DNA of 8,336 bases from JBLHRE01 sp047625765 (GCA_047625765.1 JBLHRE010000078.1:1-8336); one strand, 5' to 3'. Positions 1 to 5,917 are shown, numbered from the stretch's first letter. Program-made: numbers and translations. Notes: generated by a model from the sequence alone, not told the origin.

Positions 1-1
1 C

Positions 2-49
2 GAAACAGGCACAAAGAACTTGCGTAAAGCTATGCAAGGTTTAATTTAA
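2..49 (+). CDS. C-terminal end of an unidentified upstream protein (5' truncated)
   Basis: The second forward frame is open from the window edge to a TAA at 47-49 and encodes the tail ETGTKNLRKAMQGLI. The other two forward frames give less plausible tails. The mix of Lys, Arg and Leu residues looks like a normal soluble protein terminus, but 15 residues are too few to name a family, and I do not recognise it. The stop is followed by a weak hairpin and then the ferritin promoter region, which fits the end of a separate upstream transcription unit. Confidence 0.5.
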   Translation, partial: ETGTKNLRKAMQGLI

Positions 50-70
50 TTTGATTCTAAACCTTATTTT
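36..70 (+). terminator. Possible weak terminator overlapping the upstream stop codon
   Basis: AAGGTTTA at 36-43 pairs perfectly with TAAACCTT at 58-65. The 8-bp stem has a 14-base loop that contains the TAA stop, and ATTTT follows it. The stem is AT-rich and the T run is short, so this is a weak candidate for ending the upstream gene's transcript just before the ferritin promoter. Confidence 0.3.
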
Positions 71-99
71 GTTATACTGTAGTATAATTAATATTTAAA
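68..99 (+). promoter_or_regulatory. Candidate ferritin promoter with embedded palindrome
   Basis: A TTTG at 68-71 could be a Bacteroidota -33 element, and the AT-rich TAATATTT at 89-96 is an imperfect match to the TAnnTTTG -7 consensus, 17 bases downstream. Between them lies the inverted repeat TTATAC-TGTA-GTATAA (72-87). A palindrome in the promoter spacer is a typical place for a repressor to bind, and ferritin genes are commonly iron- or redox-regulated. The -7 match is poor and no transcription start is known, so this is tentative. Confidence 0.35.
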
Positions 100-108
100 T
101 AAAGTAAT

Positions 109-630
109 ATGTTAAGTAAACGAATTGAAGAAGCTCTAAACAAGCAAGTTGCAATTGAAGCACAATCTTCTCACGTATATCTAACCATGGCATCGTGGGT
201 AGAAGCAGCTGGTTACGAAGGTGCTACAAATTTCTTGTACCAACATGCAGACGAAGAGCGTCAACACATGTTGAAATTGGTGCATTTTATTAACGAGCGT
301 GGTGGTAAGGCAATTATACCTGCATTGGAACAAGCCAAAATTGATTACTCCAATTTAACGGAAGTGTTTCAACGGATTTTAGATCACGAAGTTTGGGTAA
401 CACAAACCATCAACGAATTGGTGCATATCTGTTTGGAAGAAAGAGATTATACCACTCATAATTTCTTGCAATGGTATGTTTCTGAGCAAATAGAAGAAGA
501 AGCCTTGGCACGTGCAATAATGGACAAACTAGCCTTAATTGGTAACGATAAAGGTGGAATGTATTTGTTCGATCGTGATATTGCCAGTATGGTAGTAACC
601 TCTGCAGCAGCTCCTGGAGCAGCTCAATAA
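109..630 (+). CDS. ftnA: Non-haem ferritin (FtnA type)
   Basis: This is a cytoplasmic iron-storage protein that oxidises Fe(II) and deposits it as a ferric mineral inside a 24-subunit shell. The 173 residues match bacterial FtnA along nearly the whole length, with the same numbering as the E. coli protein. All expected ferroxidase ligands are visible: Glu17, Glu50, His53, Glu94 and Gln127. Candidates for the third iron site are Glu49, Glu126, Glu129 and Glu130, and the conserved Tyr24 is present. The segment NFLQWYVSEQ (118-127) is nearly diagnostic. Residue 52 is Gln rather than the haem-ligand Met of bacterioferritin, so this is not Bfr. The C terminus has an unusual small-residue tail (about 162-173, rich in Ala, Ser and Pro). 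The ATG at 109 gives the expected N terminus and has no Shine-Dalgarno sequence. The gene appears to be monocistronic, with a promoter region upstream and a strong terminator downstream. Confidence 0.97.
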   Translation: MLSKRIEEALNKQVAIEAQSSHVYLTMASWVEAAGYEGATNFLYQHADEERQHMLKLVHFINERGGKAIIPALEQAKIDYSNLTEVFQRILDHEVWVTQTINELVHICLEERDYTTHNFLQWYVSEQIEEEALARAIMDKLALIGNDKGGMYLFDRDIASMVVTSAAAPGAAQ

Positions 631-649
631 ATTAGATTTCAACCCTTTT

Positions 650-675
650 AAATGCCCCGCTTTGGGGCATTTTTT
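650..675 (+). terminator. Intrinsic terminator of the ferritin gene
   Basis: AAATGCCCC (650-658) pairs perfectly with GGGGCATTT (664-672) around the 5-base loop GCTTT. The run of six T residues at 670-675 partly overlaps the stem's end. The GC-rich core followed by T residues is a textbook rho-independent terminator, and it starts 20 bases after the ferritin stop codon. Confidence 0.9.
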
Positions 676-686
676 ATTTCAATATT

Positions 687-1193
687 ATGTTAGATTCTGT
701 AAAAGAATTGGTATCACATTTCGATTTATTACCGCATCCAGAAGGTGGCTTTTACAAAGAGTTGTACCGCAGTACGGGTATCATTCCAAAAGATGCATTA
801 AACCCTGCGTTTAAAGGAGATCGTAATTATTGTACCTCCATTTATTTCTTATTGACATCCGATAATTTTTCTGGTTTCCATCGCATCCAACAGGATGAGA
901 TTTGGCATTTCTATGGAGGTACTACCCTCTTGGTGCATGTCATCGATCCCGAAGGAAACTATTCTTGCAACCATGTTGGAATGGATATCACTAAGGGTGA
1001 AGCTCCGCAATTTGTGGTTCCTGCAAATTCTTGGTTTGCATCAGAAGTAAAAGAGGCGAATGCTTATTCTTTTGTGGGATGCACCGTTGCTCCTGGATTT
1101 GATTTCGAAGATTTTGAATTGGCGGATCGAAAGACCTTAGAACAAGAATATCCTGCACATGCTGCTGTTATAGGTAAGCTAACGCGATTATAA
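687..1193 (+). CDS. Cupin-fold protein of the DUF985 / Cupin_5 family
   Basis: The 168-residue protein matches the DUF985 (Cupin_5) family, small beta-barrel proteins related to yeast YML079w. Visible family hallmarks are LPHPEGGFYKELYRS (15-29), SIYFLL (51-56), FHRIQQDEIWHFYGG (64-78), VVPANSWFASEV (110-121) and GCTVAPGFDFEDFELADR (131-148). It is a single cupin domain with no signal peptide, so probably cytoplasmic. The family resembles sugar-nucleotide epimerases such as RmlC in fold, but no reaction is established, so I assign none. Length is normal for the family. The next in-frame ATG is codon 99, inside the barrel, so 687 is the start. It lies only 11 bases after the ferritin terminator's T run, leaving little room for a conventional promoter. 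The gene runs tail to tail into the glycosyltransferase gene with a 6-base gap and no separate terminator. Confidence 0.92.
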   Translation: MLDSVKELVSHFDLLPHPEGGFYKELYRSTGIIPKDALNPAFKGDRNYCTSIYFLLTSDNFSGFHRIQQDEIWHFYGGTTLLVHVIDPEGNYSCNHVGMDITKGEAPQFVVPANSWFASEVKEANAYSFVGCTVAPGFDFEDFELADRKTLEQEYPAHAAVIGKLTRL

Positions 1194-1199
1194 GTAATA

Positions 1200-2153
1200 C
1201 TAATACTGACCAGATTTTTTAAAGTACTTCTCTAGCACCTTTAAGCTAATGAGGTCTTCCTGTTCTGGGTTTTGAAACTGCTGCACATGTATATTGGCAT
1301 TTTCAGCGATTTCAGCTAGTTTTTCTGGATGACCAATAAAATACCTTATCCGTTCTTCAAAGTTCGAGAAATCATCTTTAATGCAGATATAATGTACGTC
1401 TGGTAGTAAAGCCCCTTCCATAAACCAGGTTTCATACCTAGGCTCTGGCATTACTGCCACAGAGTTAGAAGACATCACCCATTTCAAATTTGTCGCCACA
1501 TCATTGCCTTCTATGGTCAATACAAATTTATAGGCCAACTGCTCTCTAATGCTCATTTTCTCCCCTTTCAAATTGGGCTGCGCGGTATAATTACCATTGA
1601 CCATTTTTACATTACAGAGCGAATGCTTGCCAAATTGTTCTAAGAATTGCACACGATGTGGCTGATATTTCCAAACGCCACCACGCCACACCAATTGGTC
1701 GATCTTATCAGAAAGGGGAATATCATTTTTCACAAAAATAAAATGACGCACCTTATTTAAATTCAGCAACACCGAATGGTTATTTTGTGCAGAAACAGGC
1801 CTACTCTTTACTATAGATGGTGATTCGGGTACATTTTTTACATCCCCAAAAAGAAAGTCAAACTTAAAATGGCTTGGGAAATATCTTAAATGTTGCAGCG
1901 TATCCAGAAAGTAAACCTTTAATTTCTTGGGCATTTTAAAACCCGCAATGCGCCTACTCTCATCAGAAACACCAAAGTCAGCTTCTTGTTTATTGTAATA
2001 GGAAACCCTAGCATTTACTGCTTCTAAATCAATTTTATAAAAACTATTGAGCTTTTGCTTCAATCTCCATCGAAACAAAAATGAAGGCATATAATACCTT
2101 ATCATATTGACAAGGTAATATTTCCATTTGCTATTTCTTTTAATTTGCAACAC
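1200..2153 (-). CDS. GT90 family glycosyltransferase (LpsA/CAP10-like)
   Basis: The 317-residue protein matches glycosyltransferase family 90 (Pfam Glyco_transf_90, CAP10/LpsA-like), whose bacterial members are thought to add sugars to lipopolysaccharide or capsule. The family signature begins with VWRGG (155-159) and the region up to about 170. It continues with MSIREQLAYKFVLTIEGND (200-218), NLKWVMSSNSV (222-232), W243, the PDVHYICIKDD stretch (251-261) and the IAENANIHVQQF helix (282-293). No signal peptide or convincing membrane helix is seen. The basic, aromatic N terminus (about 8-40) could associate with the inner membrane surface. Donor and acceptor are unknown. It is an orphan: no other envelope-sugar gene lies in the window. 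The start is uncertain. The longest frame opens with GTG at 2153 followed by TTG at 2150, and the first ATG is codon 17 (2105). I prefer the upstream start because the KWKYYLVNMIRYY segment looks like the usual N terminus of such proteins. Confidence 0.85.
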   Translation of the reverse strand: MLQIKRNSKWKYYLVNMIRYYMPSFLFRWRLKQKLNSFYKIDLEAVNARVSYYNKQEADFGVSDESRRIAGFKMPKKLKVYFLDTLQHLRYFPSHFKFDFLFGDVKNVPESPSIVKSRPVSAQNNHSVLLNLNKVRHFIFVKNDIPLSDKIDQLVWRGGVWKYQPHRVQFLEQFGKHSLCNVKMVNGNYTAQPNLKGEKMSIREQLAYKFVLTIEGNDVATNLKWVMSSNSVAVMPEPRYETWFMEGALLPDVHYICIKDDFSNFEERIRYFIGHPEKLAEIAENANIHVQQFQNPEQEDLISLKVLEKYFKKSGQY

Positions 2154-2181
2154 GGTACTCTTTCTTTGTTTTTCTGACTCT

Positions 2182-2189
2182 CAAAAGTA
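2182..2189 (-). promoter_or_regulatory. Candidate -7 promoter element for the GT90 gene
   Basis: On the minus strand this reads TACTTTTG, an exact match to the Bacteroidota -7 consensus TAnnTTTG. It lies 29 bases before the GTG start, implying a leader of roughly 20-25 bases. No TTTG is found at the expected -33 position, so the call rests on one element and its location. Confidence 0.4.
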
Positions 2190-2233
2190 GTCATCTGTAA
2201 AAGCCTGTGTCTATTTATTTCAAGGTTATTTTA

Positions 2234-2254
2234 TTCCGATTCTTCAAATCGGAA
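2234..2254. other. Short perfect hairpin upstream of the GT90 gene
   Basis: TTCCGATT (2234-2241) pairs with AATCGGAA (2247-2254) around a 5-base loop. Neither strand has a T run after the stem, so it is not a standard terminator. It lies between the strong two-way terminator and the candidate GT90 promoter, 45 bases upstream of that -7 element on the minus strand. It could be an operator or simply a leftover hairpin. Confidence 0.4.
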
Positions 2255-2266
2255 ATAGTAGACCAT

Positions 2267-2302
2267 AAAAAACCCATCTAGGCTAAGCCTAGATGGGTTT
2301 TT
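2267..2302 (-). terminator. Strong bidirectional intrinsic terminator
   Basis: A perfect 16-bp stem is formed by 2268-2283 and 2287-2302 around a TAA loop. The core is CCCATCTAGGC with its complement. A runs at 2267-2272 and T runs at 2298-2302 give a T tract on both strands, so it can stop transcription in either direction. The natural user is the leftward DUF2007 gene ending at 2494, whose transcript would otherwise enter the GT90 gene. No + strand gene ends nearby apart from the possible relic, which lies downstream of it. Confidence 0.9.
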
Positions 2303-2323
2303 ATACTTAAACAGTACACTTAG

Positions 2324-2551
2324 TTTGCAGCTAAAGTATCTGATATCGAACTTGATCAGATTAAAATTGCCATTCGTCTGAAAGCCACCAGTAGACACAA
2401 AATAGAATGGATTTTAAGTCTTGTTATTGCAGGTGTTCTTATGTTTTACTGCCGATTTGGTTGCTTAAAAATGTGTGGTGATACTTATAAATTTCATTGT
2501 GTCGCCTTAAACTCCTCCCCACAGTCTTTACACTTATATTTTGCCTTGTAA
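2324..2551 (+). pseudogene. Possible coding relic with a membrane-like segment
   Basis: Bases 2154-2493 hold no intact gene. A forward frame is nevertheless open from just after a TAG (2321-2323) to a TAA at 2549-2551, 75 codons. Its first part looks protein-like: an acidic start (VSDIELDQIK), a basic amphipathic stretch (IAIRLKATSRHKIEW) and a hydrophobic run (ILSLVIAGVLMFY). This resembles a juxtamembrane segment. The only ATG (2441) falls within the hydrophobic run, so there is no usable start, and after about 2460 the frame overlaps the 3' end of the opposite-strand DUF2007 gene and loses its character. I do not recognise a family. It may be the remains of a decayed gene or chance. Confidence 0.25.
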
Positions 2552-2910
2552 TACTTTGGGAACACTGCTAACAAGAACGAGGTTGTAAAAGAAATGATTC
2601 CTTTGAGGCCTTTGAATGACTTGAAATTACTGTAGATGTTTTCTGATTTACATTTGGGACAAGCAATGGCTTTATCGTTTCCGTCTGTAAAAGGAGTCCC
2701 TTCAATTTCTTCGATAATAGCAATTGCTGCAGGAGCATCGGTTTCATCAATATTGAGCTTGATCCCTCCTACCGTTATATTGAACAGCGGATTAACCCCC
2801 ACCGTATGTTCGTCTATCAAATAACAGGTAATGCCTTCGCTTTCTAGCTTAGTACGCAGTATGTGGGCATCTACAACGGTATCGAAAGTTCTGAGTGTTA
2901 CTAATGCCAT
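2494..2910 (-). CDS. DUF2007 domain protein with C-terminal zinc ribbon
   Basis: The 138-residue protein has two parts. Residues 1-70 match DUF2007, annotated as a putative prokaryotic signal-transducing domain: a small alpha/beta fold with the TFDTVVDAHILRTKLESEGI helix region and the NPLFNITVGGIKLNI strand region. The C-terminal part holds two cysteine pairs, CPKC (84-87) and CKDC (127-130), which can together bind one zinc ion as a split zinc ribbon. Between them is a hydrophobic stretch (about 104-118, GIISFTTSFLLAVFP) that is unusual for a zinc ribbon loop and could dip into the membrane. The biochemical role is unknown. The ATG at 2910 gives the natural domain start. The upstream side is occupied by a GTTT repeat tract and shows no clear promoter. 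The downstream side has the two-way terminator at 2267-2302. Confidence 0.88.
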   Translation of the reverse strand: MALVTLRTFDTVVDAHILRTKLESEGITCYLIDEHTVGVNPLFNITVGGIKLNIDETDAPAAIAIIEEIEGTPFTDGNDKAIACPKCKSENIYSNFKSFKGLKGIISFTTSFLLAVFPKYYKAKYKCKDCGEEFKATQ

Positions 2911-2980
2911 TTGAGTTTAGAGTTTGAGAATAAAGTTTGAGGTTAAAGTTTGCGTTTAGAGTTTGAGTTTAGAGTTTAAC
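2911..2980. repeat. Degenerate GTTT 6-7 bp repeat tract
   Basis: The tract is built from units of the type GTTTAGA, GTTTGAG, GTTAAA and GTTTGC. GAGTTTAGAGTTT occurs twice exactly, at 2913-2925 and 2965-2977. It directly abuts the start codon of the DUF2007 gene, so on the coding strand a CTAAACTCAAAC-type repeat fills the leader. AT-rich short-period repeats of this kind are familiar in Bacteroidota intergenic DNA. There are no conserved repeats with unique spacers, so it is not a CRISPR array. Confidence 0.75.
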
Positions 2981-3125
2981 TTCTGAAATTTGACTTTTGA
3001 TTTCAAATTAGTCCGTTTACTGACAAACATTTCCAGGGCCCGCCAGTCCAACCAACTTGTCCACTTACAGATTGTTATTCTGATTTACTGCAATATACAA
3101 GCTTTGCCTACATATTGACTAGTCT
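2946..3125. repeat. Diverged intergenic repeat, copy A
   Basis: This block and copy B (3154-3328) are recognisably related. The best-matching core is 2979-3043 here against 3201-3260. It includes TTTGACTTTT, TTCAAA, TTTAC-GACAAA and TTCCA-GG at equivalent places. A second match is CAAGCTTTG at 3098-3106 against 3301-3309, with similar flanks. The offset changes from about 222 to 203 bases, showing insertions or deletions between copies. All frames are broken by stops, so it is non-coding. It accounts for most of the 507-base gene-free stretch at 2911-3417. Confidence 0.6.
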
Positions 3126-3153
3126 ACCAGTTTGCCGACTTACTTAGTATGAC

Positions 3154-3328
3154 AAGTTGAGCGTTTAGTGTTTGTATTGTGAGTTTAGTTTTAACTTTTT
3201 ACTTCTAAATTTTGACTTTTTACTTCAAAAAAGCCATTTACAGACAAAACCTTCCAAGGCAGATCTTTTGATTGATGATTGTACCTATTCTTGGAACATG
3301 CAAGCTTTGACTGCATTTCGACTCCGCA
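3154..3328. repeat. Diverged intergenic repeat, copy B
   Basis: This is the partner of copy A. It begins with a GTTGAGCGTTTAG stretch resembling the GTTTGCGTTTAG at 2949-2960. It continues through a TTTTAACTTTTTACTTCT segment and the shared core, and ends after the GCAAGCTTTGACTGCATTTC stretch that parallels 3097-3116. By eye the core is about three-quarters to four-fifths identical to copy A. No terminal inverted repeats or coding frame were seen, so I cannot call it a mobile element. Confidence 0.6.
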
Positions 3329-3373
3329 CAATGTGACAAAGGTCAGTGATCTATAATTCACCTACTCAGATTT

Positions 3374-3397
3374 CATTCACAATTCACAATTCATCAT
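3374..3397. repeat. Short ATTCACA tandem repeat
   Basis: The sequence CATTCACAATTCACAATTCA contains about three units of the 7-mer ATTCACA or AATTCAC. It lies 20 bases downstream of the mazG stop codon and forms no hairpin. No terminator for the peptidase-mazG operon is evident between here and the mazG stop. Confidence 0.6.
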
Positions 3398-3417
3398 TAA
3401 ACATTAATACCTAAAAA

Positions 3418-4191
3418 TTAAAGACTCTTCGCTTTATTCCAGTAATGGTCCATTTCCTCCAAGCTCATTTCGCCCAAAACTTTCCCATCTTTTTTTGATT
3501 CTATTTCCAGGTATTGAAAACGATGAATAAACTTCTTATTGGTACGCTCTAAGGCGGTTTCAGGGTTGATATCCTTAAAACGCGCATAATTAATCAACGA
3601 GAACAAAACATCGCCAAATTCAGATTCCATTTTATCGAAATCGTTGGTTTTGGCTTCTACTTCAAACTCATCAATCTCTTCTTTCACTTTCGCCCAAACC
3701 TGGTCTTCATTGTCCCAATCGAAACCAACTCCCCTAGCCTTTTCTTGTATGCGAGAAGCTTTCACTAAAGCTGGCAAAGATTTAGGTACACCTTCTAAAA
3801 CAGAGGTTTTACCCTCTTTCAGTTTCAATTGCTCCCAATTTCGTTTCACTTCTTCTTCGTCTTGCACTTTTACATCGCCATAAATGTGTGGGTGGCGGTG
3901 AATGAGTTTTTCGCAAGTACTGTGCAATACATCGGCAATGTCAAAATGGTTGGTTTCTGAGCCTATGCGAGCATAAAAAACCAAGTGTAGCATAACGTCA
4001 CCAATTTCCTTTTTGATCTCTTCCATGTCCTTGTCCAAAATGGCATCTGCCAATTCGTAGGTTTCTTCTATGGTAAGATGTCTTAAGGTTTCGAAGGTTT
4101 GTTTCTGGTCCCATGGGCATTGCTCGCGCAATTCGTCCATTATGGTCAATAAGCGTCCAAATGCTTCTTTTTTCTCCTCGAAATTTGCCAT
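3418..4191 (-). CDS. mazG: Nucleoside triphosphate pyrophosphohydrolase MazG
   Basis: MazG hydrolyses (d)NTPs to the monophosphate and pyrophosphate. It is a cytoplasmic housecleaning enzyme that removes damaged nucleotides and has been linked to lowering ppGpp in E. coli. The 257 residues are normal for the two-domain form. The N-terminal domain has the CPWDQKQT segment (25-32), the EExxE motif at 42-46 and the ExxD motif at 62-65. The C-terminal domain repeats this arrangement with EEIDE (171-175) and EFGD (191-194). The conserved GVGFDW (154-159) is present. All the expected magnesium-binding acidic residues are intact in both halves. Its ATG overlaps the TAA of the upstream peptidase gene by one base (TAATG), so translation is probably coupled and the start is secure. 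No downstream terminator is obvious. Confidence 0.97.
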   Translation of the reverse strand: MANFEEKKEAFGRLLTIMDELREQCPWDQKQTFETLRHLTIEETYELADAILDKDMEEIKKEIGDVMLHLVFYARIGSETNHFDIADVLHSTCEKLIHRHPHIYGDVKVQDEEEVKRNWEQLKLKEGKTSVLEGVPKSLPALVKASRIQEKARGVGFDWDNEDQVWAKVKEEIDEFEVEAKTNDFDKMESEFGDVLFSLINYARFKDINPETALERTNKKFIHRFQYLEIESKKDGKVLGEMSLEEMDHYWNKAKSL

Positions 4192-5900
4192 TAGTCTAGT
4201 TTAGATAGTTCGTCCTTTACAAAGCTTGCCAGCTCTTTTACATAGGCTGGAGAGAAATCAAATTTCACTCCTGCCGTCTGATATATTTCGCCAATCGACT
4301 TTGTATAACCCAAACTCAATCCTGCTTTATAATCTGCTATAGCTTTCGTTTGATCTTGCATAAAGTTGCGCCAAACTGCAATGGCTCCCAATTGTGCCAT
4401 TCCGTATTCTATATAGTAAAACGGTACTTCGTACAAATGCAATTGCGCTTGCCACATGCTATCGCGGTATTGTTCTAATCCCGTCCAATCTAGTTCTGAT
4501 CCGCTTAAAGCTGTAATAATTTCGGTCCATTGTGCATGGCGTTCCGCTACTGTATGCGTAGGATTGGTATAAATCCAATGCTGGAATTTATCGATAGCTG
4601 CAACCCAAGGCAACACTCCCAATACACGTTTTAAATGGTCTTTCTTGGCACGTTTCAAATCATCAGCATCGGGCAAGAAAACATCCCAATGTTTACTGCT
4701 CATCAGCTCCATACTCATAGAAGCCAGTTCGGCTACTTCAGAAGGAAAACTTTTGAAAGTAGTCAATTCCAAAGGATGGGTTAAAAACGAATGAATGGCA
4801 TGGCCACCTTCGTGTACCATGGTTACTACATCGTCTAAACTCCCCACAGCATTCATGTAGATAAAAGGAGCACCTACCTCGTACATGGGGTAATTAAATC
4901 CTCCAGGAGCCTTGCCTTTTTTCGAATCCAAATCCAAATGCCCCATTTCCTCCATGGTCTTTAGGCAATTGCTGAAATAAGGATCCAGCTGTTCGAAACA
5001 GGTAATGGACTTAGCCAATAGGTCATCGCCTTTTTCGAAAGGCTTTAAAGGAGGTAGATTGTTTGGGTCAACCGAGGTATCCCATGGTTTTAGTACATCA
5101 AGCCCTAATTGCTGTTTGCGTTCTTTTTGGAAAACCTCAATTATTGGAACTATTTCTTTTTCTATGGCATCGTGAAATTGAAAGCAATCCTCAGGGCCAT
5201 AGTCAAAACGGCCCATAGCTGCGAACATGTAATCGCGGTAATTCTCGAAACCTGCGTTTTTCGCTAGTTGGGTACGTTTTTCAATCAACTCGGTAAATAA
5301 GCTATCCAAAGCATCTCTGTCTTGGGCTCTTCTTTCTTGTAATTTGTGGTAAACGGATTCTCTCAGATCTCTATCGGTAGATCGTAACAAACTCGCCCCC
5401 TTTTGCATGGTTAGCTCTTCTCCTTCATGTTCTATGGCCATTTTGGCGGCAATAGTTCCGTACTTCTGAGAAAGGGTGGTAAGCTCGGCTTCTAGTGCGA
5501 TATTCTCTTCTCTAAATATTTCAATGGCACGTTTTACACCTCTTAGGTATATCTTGTATGTATCAACATCCAAAAAGTTTACCCCTTTGCTTTCAATTAA
5601 TTTTACATTTAGCTTGTGATCGTAAGGCGCCATCTTAGGCTCAATTTCCTGAACGAAAAATTCAAACTCCTTGGCCAAGGCTTCATCGGTGGTATCAATA
5701 TTCATTTTAATATAACGCCAAGCCATATCTTCTTCAAGCACCGCATCCAGTTCAGAGCGCTCTTTCAGCCACTCTTCTGTTTCTACTGCCGTATTTAAGT
5801 CTCTAGAAACCAGCGATTCGAAATAGGGTTGCAATTGTTCCCAAGAACTCAGTTTAAAATCTTGAGGTAAGAATATTCGTGTCGGTTTTGAATGCTGCAT
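4191..5900 (-). CDS. M3 family metallopeptidase (oligoendopeptidase F-like)
   Basis: This is a zinc-dependent oligopeptidase expected to cut short peptides in the cytoplasm, in the M3 family (thimet oligopeptidase/PepF group). The 569 residues are normal for the PepF-like branch. The zinc site is visible: HEGGH (363-367), where His363 and His367 bind zinc and Glu364 is the catalytic base. The third ligand is probably Glu391 in FPSEVAELASMSME. Upstream are the family's substrate-side segments GGFNYPMYEVGAPFIYMN (333-350) and, near the C terminus, FYYIEYGMAQLGA (494-506) and YTKSIGEIYQTAGV (532-545). No signal peptide is seen. The ATG at 5900 is the only sensible start. The stop overlaps the mazG start by one base, forming a two-gene operon. 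An exact TAnnTTTG lies 18 bases upstream. It could equally be called an M3B peptidase; the exact substrate is unknown. Confidence 0.94.
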   Translation of the reverse strand: MQHSKPTRIFLPQDFKLSSWEQLQPYFESLVSRDLNTAVETEEWLKERSELDAVLEEDMAWRYIKMNIDTTDEALAKEFEFFVQEIEPKMAPYDHKLNVKLIESKGVNFLDVDTYKIYLRGVKRAIEIFREENIALEAELTTLSQKYGTIAAKMAIEHEGEELTMQKGASLLRSTDRDLRESVYHKLQERRAQDRDALDSLFTELIEKRTQLAKNAGFENYRDYMFAAMGRFDYGPEDCFQFHDAIEKEIVPIIEVFQKERKQQLGLDVLKPWDTSVDPNNLPPLKPFEKGDDLLAKSITCFEQLDPYFSNCLKTMEEMGHLDLDSKKGKAPGGFNYPMYEVGAPFIYMNAVGSLDDVVTMVHEGGHAIHSFLTHPLELTTFKSFPSEVAELASMSMELMSSKHWDVFLPDADDLKRAKKDHLKRVLGVLPWVAAIDKFQHWIYTNPTHTVAERHAQWTEIITALSGSELDWTGLEQYRDSMWQAQLHLYEVPFYYIEYGMAQLGAIAVWRNFMQDQTKAIADYKAGLSLGYTKSIGEIYQTAGVKFDFSPAYVKELASFVKDELSKLD

Positions 5901-5917
5901 ATTGAAAATATTTTGTT

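Noticed and set aside
109..630. Bacterioferritin or Dps instead of ferritin
   Set aside because: The haem-ligand Met52 of bacterioferritin is replaced by Gln. The length and the NFLQWYVSEQ segment fit FtnA, and the Dps intersubunit site pattern is absent.
2636..2824. 62-codon + strand frame inside the DUF2007 gene
   Set aside because: It is a shadow of the real gene on the opposite strand and has no family features. The same applies to antisense or overlapping frames at 2568-2750, 3644-3883, 5616-5798, 6553-6753 and 7373-7561.
2911..2980. CRISPR-like repeats
   Set aside because: The units are 6-7 bases long, degenerate and contiguous, with no unique spacers of even length and no cas genes nearby.
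3374..3397. Terminator for the peptidase-mazG operon
   Set aside because: The ATTCACA repeat has no self-complementary arms, and no hairpin followed by a T run is seen on the minus strand after the mazG stop.
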